Origin: Muribaculaceae bacterium | GTDB taxonomy: Bacteria > Bacteroidota > Bacteroidia > Bacteroidales > Muribaculaceae | Length of the DNA: 64,000 nucleotides | Direction: 5' to 3' | NCBI GenBank assembly: GCA_910573745.1 | Contig: CAJSYI010000004.1 | Location: forward strand, 62,001-126,000 | Shown: piece after piece, positions 56,970-64,000 of the stretch | How the letters are laid out: every line of letters begins with the position of its first letter | Numbering within the stretch: position 1 is the first letter of the stretch | Notes under the pieces: generated by a model | Databases searched by the model: none | Told to the model about the DNA's origin: nothing | Seen by the model: the letters and a program-made list of their open reading frames with translations, nothing else | Translations under genes and position numbers: made by a program

Positions 56970-58337
56970 ATGAAAAGTATCAAAACACGCCTGTCGATAC
57001 TCAGCTTCCTTGAGTTTGCTGTCTGGGGAAGCTACCTTGTATCATTGGGAATATACTTAGGAAGCGTCGGCCTCGGTGCCCAGACATTCTGGTTCTATAC
57101 GGTGCAGGGACTCGTATCTCTTTTTATGCCTGCGCTCATAGGCATAATAGCCGACCGTTGGGTGCCTGCCCAGAAGATGCTCAGTCTTTGCCACGCATTG
57201 GCCGGGCTGTTCATGATTCTCGCCGGAGGATATTGCTGGCTGCACAACCCCGACATCGAATTCGGCACTCTCTTCACGTTCTACACTCTTTCAATCGCAT
57301 TTTTCATGCCTACAATCGGGCTTACCAACTCAGTGGCGTTCAACGCGCTAAATAAGGCGGGGCTCGACACTGTAACGGCTTTCCCGCCTATACGGGTATG
57401 GGGCACTGTAGGCTTCATATGCGCCGAGCTGTTCGTCAACTTCACAGGATTCCAAAGCACGTATATGCAGCTCATCTCTTCGGGTATGCTCAGTCTGATT
57501 ATGATGGTGTACGCATTCACGATGCCCGACTGCCCGGTCAGCAAGTCTTCCGGAAGCTCTTTGAGCGACACATTGGGACTCAGCGCGTTCAAGCTCTTCA
57601 AGTCGCGCACTATGGCGGCATTCTTCATATTCTCGATGCTTCTCGGAGTATGTCTGCAGATCACAAACAGTTACGGCACGATGTTCATCGACAACTTCCA
57701 GCACATCACAGAATTCATGGACACATGGGGAGCGAAAAACGCCACTGCGCTGACGGCCATTTCCCAGGCAAGCGAGGCATTGTGCATCCTTATGATACCG
57801 TTCTGCCTGAAGCGTTTCGGAATCAAAGGAGTGATGCTGATAGCAATGATTGCCTGGGTTCTGAGGTTCGGTTTCTTCGGTATCGGCAACACAGGCAACG
57901 GCATCGTGTTCCTCATACTTTCATGCATAGTCTACGGCGTAGCGTTTGACTTCTTCAATGTGGCCGGCGGATTGTTCGTGGACCAACAGACCGACAACAA
58001 ACTACGTTCCAGCGCGCAAGGGCTGTTCATGATCATGACCAACGGCATCGGGGCAAGCGTAGGCACAATGCTTGCAGGAAACCTTGTCATCAACCGCCTT
58101 GTAGACATGAGCCCCGTGGCAGACGAGGCTGCCAAAGTGGCACAAGCCACAGCCAACCTTCCTGGATGGGAACATTCATGGTTCATATTCGCCGGATATG
58201 CACTCGTAATAAGCATCCTTTTCGTATTCATATTCAAAACGCCTAAGCACACCGCAGGACAAATCACTGAAGAAAAAGCAGTTGACATTGCCGGAGGTGA
58301 TCCGGAAGGCATGCCGGGCGAAAACCATAAATTCTGA
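56970..58337 (+). CDS. MFS nucleoside permease (NupG/XapB-like)
   Basis: 455 residues, 12 membrane helices. The start KTRLSILSFLEFAVWGSYLVSLG and the block LRSSAQGLFMIMTNGIGASVG mark the nucleoside:H+ symporter family, which brings nucleosides in at the inner membrane. It fits with the salvage enzyme udk elsewhere in the window. Polar C-terminal tail. rsmE starts 12 bp after the stop. Confidence 0.9.
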   Translation: MKSIKTRLSILSFLEFAVWGSYLVSLGIYLGSVGLGAQTFWFYTVQGLVSLFMPALIGIIADRWVPAQKMLSLCHALAGLFMILAGGYCWLHNPDIEFGTLFTFYTLSIAFFMPTIGLTNSVAFNALNKAGLDTVTAFPPIRVWGTVGFICAELFVNFTGFQSTYMQLISSGMLSLIMMVYAFTMPDCPVSKSSGSSLSDTLGLSAFKLFKSRTMAAFFIFSMLLGVCLQITNSYGTMFIDNFQHITEFMDTWGAKNATALTAISQASEALCILMIPFCLKRFGIKGVMLIAMIAWVLRFGFFGIGNTGNGIVFLILSCIVYGVAFDFFNVAGGLFVDQQTDNKLRSSAQGLFMIMTNGIGASVGTMLAGNLVINRLVDMSPVADEAAKVAQATANLPGWEHSWFIFAGYALVISILFVFIFKTPKHTAGQITEEKAVDIAGGDPEGMPGENHKF

Positions 58338-58349
58338 CCCGAATAGACC

Positions 58350-59066
58350 GTGATACAGTTCTATGCTCCAGACATAGAGGCCACCGGGATGCTTCCCGAA
58401 GACGAGTCGGCTCATTGCTGCCGTGTGCTGCGTCATAAACCCGGCGACGAGATTGCCGTCGTTGACGGCAAAGGAAACCGTTTCCGGTGCACAATAACCG
58501 ATGCTAACCCAAAGCGGACAGCTGTTGAAATATCAGACAGGGAATGCATTCGGGAACATTGGGGATGCAGGATATGCCTTGCCGTGGCCCCTACCAAAAA
58601 CTCCGACCGTATGGAATGGCTTCTTGAAAAAGCGACTGAAATCGGAGTGGACGAGATAGTGCTTCTGAAATGCGAACACAGCGAACGCAAGGCCATCAAG
58701 ACGGAACGCCTGCGCAAAATACTCGTGAGCGCAATGAAGCAGAGCCTGAAAGCCAAGCTCCCCGTTCTCGGAGAAGTAGTCTCCATAAAAGACTTCTTGA
58801 AGGAATGCCGCGAAGGTCAACGTTTCTTCGGATATTGCGACGACAACACGCCGCGAAAGAACTTCGCAAAAGAATGCCGTGCAGCCACCGACACTACAAT
58901 AATGATAGGCCCTGAAGGAGATTTCTCACCCACAGAAGTGAAAAGAGCTCTTGAAGCCGGGTTCGAAGCCGTAACATTCGGCAGAAGCCGCATGCGCACC
59001 GAAACTGCAGCACTGTTTGCAGTCGGGACCGTACACATCATAAACCAGACAAACGAACAAGCATAA
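58350..59066 (+). CDS. rsmE: 16S rRNA (uridine1498-N3)-methyltransferase
   Basis: 238 residues beginning at GTG; the PUA-like N-terminal domain (HCCRVLRHKPGDEIAVVDGKG) starts immediately, so the start is well placed. SPOUT features: NSDRMEWLLEKATEIGVDEI, SERKAIKTERLRKI, MIGPEGDFSPTEV (knot, AdoMet site) and RMRTETAALFAV. Cytosolic, methylates U1498 of 16S rRNA. 12 bp after the permease and 10 bp before kdsA. Confidence 0.94.
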   Translation: MIQFYAPDIEATGMLPEDESAHCCRVLRHKPGDEIAVVDGKGNRFRCTITDANPKRTAVEISDRECIREHWGCRICLAVAPTKNSDRMEWLLEKATEIGVDEIVLLKCEHSERKAIKTERLRKILVSAMKQSLKAKLPVLGEVVSIKDFLKECREGQRFFGYCDDNTPRKNFAKECRAATDTTIMIGPEGDFSPTEVKRALEAGFEAVTFGRSRMRTETAALFAVGTVHIINQTNEQA

Positions 59067-59076
59067 GACATCACAT

Positions 59077-59907
59077 ATGGACCAACCCACCGCTCTCGAT
59101 TTCCTTACCGCCTCGCCTACAGGCAGCTTTTTCCTGCTTGCCGGCCCTTGCGTGATAGAGAACGAGGAAATGGCTCTCGACACAGCCGAAGAACTCCTCA
59201 GCATAACTTCTTCGCTCAACATCCCGTTCGCTTTCAAAGGGAGCTACCGCAAGGCCAACCGAAGCCGTCTTGATTCATTCACCGGAATCGGCGACGAAAA
59301 GGCCCTGAAAGTATTGCGAAAAGTAAAGGAGACACTCCACATACCGGTAATCACAGACATACATGAAGCCGCCGAGGCTGAAATGGCCGCAGAATACGTT
59401 GACATACTTCAGATTCCGGCTTTCCTGTGCCGACAGACCGACCTGCTCGTGGCGGCGGCAAACACAGGCAAAAGCGTGAACATAAAAAAAGGCCAGTTCC
59501 TGGCACCTGAGTCGATGGCTTATGCAGTGGAAAAAGTGCGCCAATCCGGAAACCTCAGCGTGAGCGTAACAGACCGGGGAACGATGTTCGGCTACCAAGA
59601 CTTAATTGTGGACTTCAGGGGAATACCGGAAATCCAGCTGTCATGCCGATGTCCGGCCATAATGGACATAACCCACTCACTCCAACAGCCCAATCAGTCG
59701 GCGGGAGTCACAGGCGGACGTCCGGCCATGATTTCCACAATCGCAAAAGCTGCAATCGCCGTAGGAGCCGACGGCATTTTCCTGGAGACACACAGAAATC
59801 CTGCAGAAGCCAAGAGCGACGGAGCAAACATGCTCCCGCTCGACGAAGTGAAACATCTTCTCCAAAATCTGGTTATACTCAGAGAAGCCGTCAACTCTCT
59901 TCATTGA
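59077..59907 (+). CDS. kdsA: 3-deoxy-8-phosphooctulonate (KDO-8-P) synthase
   Basis: 276 residues, normal length. Motifs: LAGPCVIENEEM, FKGSYRKANRSRLDSFTG, VITDIHEAAEAE, QIPAFLCRQTDLLVAAA, NIKKGQFLAPESM, and the C-terminal GGRPAMISTIAKAAIAVGAD. It joins arabinose-5-phosphate and phosphoenolpyruvate to give the KDO precursor for lipid A core. Cys in CPAIMD may be a metal-site or neighbour residue. Operon with rsmE. Confidence 0.95.
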   Translation: MDQPTALDFLTASPTGSFFLLAGPCVIENEEMALDTAEELLSITSSLNIPFAFKGSYRKANRSRLDSFTGIGDEKALKVLRKVKETLHIPVITDIHEAAEAEMAAEYVDILQIPAFLCRQTDLLVAAANTGKSVNIKKGQFLAPESMAYAVEKVRQSGNLSVSVTDRGTMFGYQDLIVDFRGIPEIQLSCRCPAIMDITHSLQQPNQSAGVTGGRPAMISTIAKAAIAVGADGIFLETHRNPAEAKSDGANMLPLDEVKHLLQNLVILREAVNSLH

Positions 59908-59944
59908 CTTTCCACATAAATTCCTGACACATCTGACTAAAAAC

Positions 59945-61477
59945 ATGAAAATAAAACACATATTCGCGATTTCCGCATTGGCCGTGGCTTCGGTTGCCGC
60001 TGCCCAACAGATAAATCCAATCACCAAAGCGGTGCTGGACGGATACGACCTCACATTAAAGGAAAACCCGAAGGACTACGAAACCCTGTATCAGAGAGCC
60101 GCCCAGTACTATAACCTTTCGATGTATGACAATGCATTGACCGACATCGCAAAGGCAATCGACTGCACCCCTGAAAAGGACTCGGAGATGCGCCAACGCG
60201 AGTTTTCGCTGATGGCCGACATCGACATCGAACTCAAAGAATACTCCAAAGCGCTCGCTGCCATAGAGAAAGCCCTTGAAATCAACCCAGACTCTTACGG
60301 AGACCTGTACAAAAAAGGAAACATCCTTCTCCACCTGAAAGACGGAGAAGCGGCCTACCGAGTGTTCTCAAGCATGCAACGCCTCAAGACCCGCAGCCAG
60401 GAAGCATATTTCGGCATGGCAAAAGCCTGCCTGCTTACGGGGAAGAAGGCCGAAGCTGAAGAATTGATAAAAGAAGCCCAGAACGCCGATCCGACGAGCG
60501 CGATAACCTTCTGCCGCGTCGGCGACCTATACCGGGAGTCGGGCGACAACCGCCAGGCAGCCGCCAACTACCTGAGTGCTTTCGCACTCGCCTCAGATTC
60601 CGAACGTCCGCTGCAGTCTCTCATCTCCCTCGGCGAAGAGGATTTCCCTGCCGTGGCCGATGCCGTGGATTATGCCCTTGAACGCTCCGACAACCAAGTG
60701 CCGCTGTATTTCATCAAAGGAAACATAGCCAATCTTACAGGCAACTATCAGGCTTCCTACGAAGCTCTCAACAATCTTCTGAAAATCCCGGCAGGCCAAG
60801 CTCCTTCCGTATATGCTTCCCTTGCCAACACATGCCTTGCCCTCGACAAGCTCGACGAAGCCGCCGAAAACATCGACATGGCAATAGTCAGGGCAAACAC
60901 TACGGCCAACCTCATATCCAAAGCAAACATCGAACTTGCTGCCGGACGTCCGGCTTTCGCTCTCGTAAGCGCGACAAAAGCCCTTGAAGCCGACCCGGGA
61001 AATATGGACGCCATGATTGCTGCCGCACTCGCAAATGCCGACCTCCAGGAATACGACAAAGCAATAAAGCATCTCAACGAAGCGGCAATCTCCGATGCCT
61101 CCGACCCTCTGCCGCTTATGCTGCGCGCATGGATAAACTCCGCTTTCCTCAACAACCAGAAGGCAGCCGTAGCCGACCGTAACCGCGTAGCCTCCATGCC
61201 TGCTGACAGATTCCCGGAAGTGGCATACAAAGCCCTTGCCAAATCCCTCAACGGCAAAAAGATTGACGGCGACGAAATCATCAGCCAATCGCTCGAAGCC
61301 GATTCGGGCAAGGAAGCGTGCTACTATGCAGCCATATATTATGCCCAGACCGGAAACATCGAAAAGGCACAAGAGATGCGCGACAAGGCAATCTCTCTCG
61401 GCTTCGGAAACTTACACAAACTGCATTCCGACAAGACCGCAAATCTGAACCTCCAACCGATTTCACATCTCAAATGA
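59945..61477 (+). CDS. secreted TPR repeat protein
   Basis: 510 residues, signal peptide KHIFAISALAVASVAAA, then TPR-like helix pairs through most of the length (YDNALTDIAKAIDCTPE, YSKALAAIEKALEINPDS, LDEAAENIDMAIVRAN, YDKAIKHLNEAAISDA). Periplasmic or surface scaffold; partner unknown. Follows kdsA by 37 bp and may be cotranscribed. C-terminal region EKAQEMRDKAISLGF closes the repeat fold. Confidence 0.85.
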   Translation: MKIKHIFAISALAVASVAAAQQINPITKAVLDGYDLTLKENPKDYETLYQRAAQYYNLSMYDNALTDIAKAIDCTPEKDSEMRQREFSLMADIDIELKEYSKALAAIEKALEINPDSYGDLYKKGNILLHLKDGEAAYRVFSSMQRLKTRSQEAYFGMAKACLLTGKKAEAEELIKEAQNADPTSAITFCRVGDLYRESGDNRQAAANYLSAFALASDSERPLQSLISLGEEDFPAVADAVDYALERSDNQVPLYFIKGNIANLTGNYQASYEALNNLLKIPAGQAPSVYASLANTCLALDKLDEAAENIDMAIVRANTTANLISKANIELAAGRPAFALVSATKALEADPGNMDAMIAAALANADLQEYDKAIKHLNEAAISDASDPLPLMLRAWINSAFLNNQKAAVADRNRVASMPADRFPEVAYKALAKSLNGKKIDGDEIISQSLEADSGKEACYYAAIYYAQTGNIEKAQEMRDKAISLGFGNLHKLHSDKTANLNLQPISHLK

Positions 61478-61535
61478 ACCCCGCAACAACGTTGATTGTT
61501 AAAAATAAAGAAACAATCAAAAAACACTCAATGTT

Positions 61536-61754
61536 ATGAAAGGTCAAGAAAACCACAACCAAGGCAACCATCTCCCCAAAGGGGCACGTATAGGGTTCGG
61601 GATATTTATGGTTCTGATATACATAGGAGTAGGACTGCTGTTCATCTTCAATGTCTTCGACATCTGGAACCGCACAATCGGATACATTGTAGGCGGCCTG
61701 CTCTGCCTTTACGGAATATGGCGGGGCTACAGGCTATACATAGGATCCAACTGA
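61536..61754 (+). CDS. small membrane protein (72 aa)
   Basis: 72 residues with a polar, His/Asn-rich start (QENHNQGNHLPKGARIG) and two membrane helices (FGIFMVLIYIGVGLLFIF and GYIVGGLLCLYGIWRGYRLY). No family assigned. Lies 21 bp before the PstS-like gene with the same direction. Confidence 0.7.
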   Translation: MKGQENHNQGNHLPKGARIGFGIFMVLIYIGVGLLFIFNVFDIWNRTIGYIVGGLLCLYGIWRGYRLYIGSN

Positions 61755-61775
61755 CAAAAGAATACAAGAATACAG

Positions 61776-62780
61776 ATGAGAATAAAGCAATTGGCTATCT
61801 GCGCAGCCGCGACAACAACGTTGGCGGCTGCCGTAGCATGTTCACCCATCAAAAAAGGGGAATACGCAAAAGGGAGCGCAACCGTCTATTGCGACGAGGG
61901 TTTCAAGACAATTCTCGACGAAGAGATACAGGTGTTCGAGTTCTCTTATCCCGAGGCTTCCATCATCCCCTTCTATGTCAGCGAGCAGGAGGCAATAGAC
62001 AAGTTCCTCGCCGACAAGACACAGGCCATCATCGTAACACGCGAACTGACCAAAGACCAGATAAAATACATGAAGTCGAAGTTCAAACGCGTGGTTCGCA
62101 CCAACTGCATAGCCGTCGATGCGGTGGCGTTGATCACCAACAAGGAGAATCCTGTGGACCAGCTCTCGCTTCAGGAGATCGGGGACATCCTGTCAGGGAA
62201 AATATCACGGTGGAGCCAACTTGCCGGCTCTGACACCACTGCCATCAAGATTGTGTTCGATAATCCCGGGTCATCGACTGTCAGCTATATGCGCCACCAG
62301 TTCCTTCCGGCCGGAACCCAAGTTTCCGACAATCCCAACGCTTTCGGACAGAAGAACAACGCGCAAGTGCTCGACCTTGTGAAAAAAGACCCAAACGCAC
62401 TCGGAATAATCAGCGTCAGCTGGCTTGGCGAAGACCTTTCCGCTGCAAAAAACATACCGCTTGACCGCCGTGTGGAAGACTATAACACGCAGAACGACAC
62501 AATTGCATCCGAACTAACCACGGAAGTAAATATCATAAAGGTTTCCAACCCTACTGAGAAGAACGACTTCAGCCCCATCGGTTACAAGCCGTATCAGGCA
62601 TACATATATTCCGGTGAATACCCCCTCTACAGGAAAGTGTATATGATTTCCTCTGCTTCCAACTCAACCGTGCTTCACAGTTTCTACACGTTCATCACGG
62701 GTTTCGCCGGACAGAAAATCATCACCAAGACGGGGATACTTCCTTTTCATTTTCCGCAAAGAGTGGTCAACCTGCAATAA
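61776..62780 (+). CDS. PstS-like phosphate/anion-binding lipoprotein
   Basis: 334 residues; signal peptide ends in AAAVAC, a lipobox with Cys at about residue 22. A type II periplasmic-binding fold resembles PstS: ATVYCDEGFKTIL, then EIGDILSGKISRWSQLAG, the ligand loop DNPGSSTVSYMRHQFL, and PNALGIISVSWLG. Phosphate-binding-like but without a pst transporter operon here, so its ligand and role are open; solitary members in Bacteroidota often lie with TonB/ExbBD or TPR genes. The small membrane gene precedes it and a TPR gene follows. Confidence 0.85.
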   Translation: MRIKQLAICAAATTTLAAAVACSPIKKGEYAKGSATVYCDEGFKTILDEEIQVFEFSYPEASIIPFYVSEQEAIDKFLADKTQAIIVTRELTKDQIKYMKSKFKRVVRTNCIAVDAVALITNKENPVDQLSLQEIGDILSGKISRWSQLAGSDTTAIKIVFDNPGSSTVSYMRHQFLPAGTQVSDNPNAFGQKNNAQVLDLVKKDPNALGIISVSWLGEDLSAAKNIPLDRRVEDYNTQNDTIASELTTEVNIIKVSNPTEKNDFSPIGYKPYQAYIYSGEYPLYRKVYMISSASNSTVLHSFYTFITGFAGQKIITKTGILPFHFPQRVVNLQ

Positions 62781-62917
62781 ACCAATCGACATAAACCGCA
62801 TCTAAAAGAGTATAGATAAGAGTGCGCATAAAACGTCCGTGACCACAATATTCACGGCAGTTTCACGTAAACTTATTGATATTCATTTCTTCTGAAAACA
62901 ACACAAACCATACCGAT

Positions 62918-64000
62918 ATGAAATTCAAAGCATTATTCTCAATCTGCCTTGCGTCAGGAGCATTCACGGCTTTTGCCCAGACGCACGTGGAAGGTGTAGA
63001 ATACTACAAAGCCGACCAGCTCGAAAACGCGCGTGAACTTCTTGAACGCAACATGAACAACTCCGCCACAGACAAGGCAATAGCCAACTTCTACCTCGGA
63101 GAAATAGCAATGCAGGAAGGAAACACCGACAAAGCCGCCGCCTTTTTTGACAAAGGCATAGCGGCAAATCCCGAATACGGTTTCAACTATGTGGGCAAAG
63201 GTGCCATATTACTGAAGAAAGGGGATGTAAAAGAAGCTGAGAAGATGTTCAAGACCGCAGAAGGAAAGGCCAAGAAAGACCCTGCCATGCACATCCAGAT
63301 AGCCCGCGCATATTATGGTTCCGACCCAGCGGCATACGCCAAGGAAATAGACAAACGTCTCGAAAAGGCCCGTCGCATAAACATCCAGGCTCCCGAGATA
63401 TTCATCTTTGAAGGCGATATGCTTGCCGACAAAAAAGACTGGGGCAACGCTGGCAGCAAATACGAGATGGCCGCAAGCTACAACCCTCAAGGTGCGGACG
63501 CTTACGTGAAATACGCCAACCTCTTCACACAGGTCAACCCTGAATATTCCATCAAGATGCTCAAGCAGCTCCTTTCGCAGAATCCCACTTCAGCACTCGG
63601 ACAGCGCGAGCTTGCCAATGCCTACTACAACAACAAGGACTACGAGAATGCAGCCCTTGAATACGGCAAATACGTCAAGAACCCCAACCACTTCAAACAG
63701 GATGAAGACCGCTATGCCTTCCTCCTTTTCTATGGGAAGAACTACAAACAGGGATATGACTTCGCCACCGCCCTCCTCAACGCCAACCCGGCCAATTTCA
63801 CAGCACGCCGCTACCAGTTCATGAATGCCGCGCAGCTGCCTGAAATGAAAGGGAACATGCTTCAGATGGCTGAAGAACTTTACGCCGCCCACAAATCCAA
63901 TGCGGCAAACAAGTTCGCCCCGATCGACTACACCCTGATTGCTGAAGAATTCCAGATGGCAAAACGCCCACAGGAGGCCATCTCGGTTCTGGAAGAGGCA
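62918..64000 (+). CDS. secreted TPR protein (3' end outside window)
   Basis: 361 codons are open from ATG at 62918 to the window end. Signal peptide FKALFSICLASGAFTAFAQ, then TPR-type helix pairs (KADQLENARELLERNMNNS, GNTDKAAAFFDKGIAANPEY, GDVKEAEKMFKTAEGKAKKD, NNKDYENAALEYGKYVKN). No stop is reached. A weak hairpin (CCGTGA, 9-nt loop, TCACGG; 62837-62857) lies in the 137-bp gap after the PstS-like gene. Probable periplasmic scaffold; partner unknown. Confidence 0.85.
   Translation, partial: MKFKALFSICLASGAFTAFAQTHVEGVEYYKADQLENARELLERNMNNSATDKAIANFYLGEIAMQEGNTDKAAAFFDKGIAANPEYGFNYVGKGAILLKKGDVKEAEKMFKTAEGKAKKDPAMHIQIARAYYGSDPAAYAKEIDKRLEKARRINIQAPEIFIFEGDMLADKKDWGNAGSKYEMAASYNPQGADAYVKYANLFTQVNPEYSIKMLKQLLSQNPTSALGQRELANAYYNNKDYENAALEYGKYVKNPNHFKQDEDRYAFLLFYGKNYKQGYDFATALLNANPANFTARRYQFMNAAQLPEMKGNMLQMAEELYAAHKSNAANKFAPIDYTLIAEEFQMAKRPQEAISVLEEA

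Overview
The window looks like a chromosomal segment of a Bacteroidota (order Bacteroidales) bacterium, plausibly a Muribaculaceae-like gut commensal; the family-level guess is inference. Evidence seen: repeated promoter elements of the Bacteroidota type (TTTG, 19-20 nt, TAnnTTTG) before many genes, A-rich leaders instead of strong Shine-Dalgarno sites, type IX secretion (T9SS) cargo with C-terminal sorting domains, BspA-type and InlJ-like leucine-rich-repeat proteins, a DUF5686 outer-membrane protein, DUF4293, a malic enzyme fused to a phosphotransacetylase domain, and a DPP IV-type peptidase.

Layout. 1-3.8 kb: the 3' part of a divergent UvrA paralog, a small lipoprotein and a convergent BspA-like lipoprotein. 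3.9-11.3 kb: a visibly AT-rich integrative island. A tyrosine recombinase points right. All cargo points left: a single-chain PD-(D/E)XK nuclease/N6-adenine methylase, a fusion of a Panacea-like domain with DUF488, an unrecognised 282-residue protein, and two small ORFs. A non-coding stretch with iterated dyads lies between integrase and cargo. Two pairs of similar sequences near the ends are candidate attachment sites; one sits exactly at the 3' end of the flanking M13 peptidase gene. 11.3-15.8 kb: M13 peptidase, ABC-F ATPase and CYTH phosphatase, all leftward.

15.9-33 kb: housekeeping and envelope genes, mostly rightward. They include a DUF5686 protein; a tight cluster udk-lptB-CPBP protease-holA-EFR1 ferredoxin; yqgE (leftward); lysC-engB-gtrA; a T9SS type B cargo protein; a full-length canonical UvrA; and an M3 peptidase. 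33-40 kb: an MBOAT acyltransferase with an SGNH partner whose 5' end carries an in-frame amber codon, malic enzyme, and a leftward TPR protein. 40-47 kb: DUF4293 protein, proS, DPP IV, an unrecognised membrane protein and miaA.

47-55 kb: two large T9SS-type surface proteins (the first behind a promoter whose -33 position is a run of eight G), then tRNA-Gln(CTG), lipA and lipB. 55.4-55.8 kb holds a 314-bp MITE-like element with terminal inverted repeats and a TAA target duplication. 55.8-64 kb: a DUF362 protein (leftward), then nucleoside permease-rsmE-kdsA-TPR, a small membrane protein, a PstS-like lipoprotein and a TPR protein that runs off the window.

The most unusual part is the 7.4-kb island. 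Its gene set looks like a compact DNA-modification or defence module that I cannot match to a named system. All calls come from reading the sequence; no database search was run.
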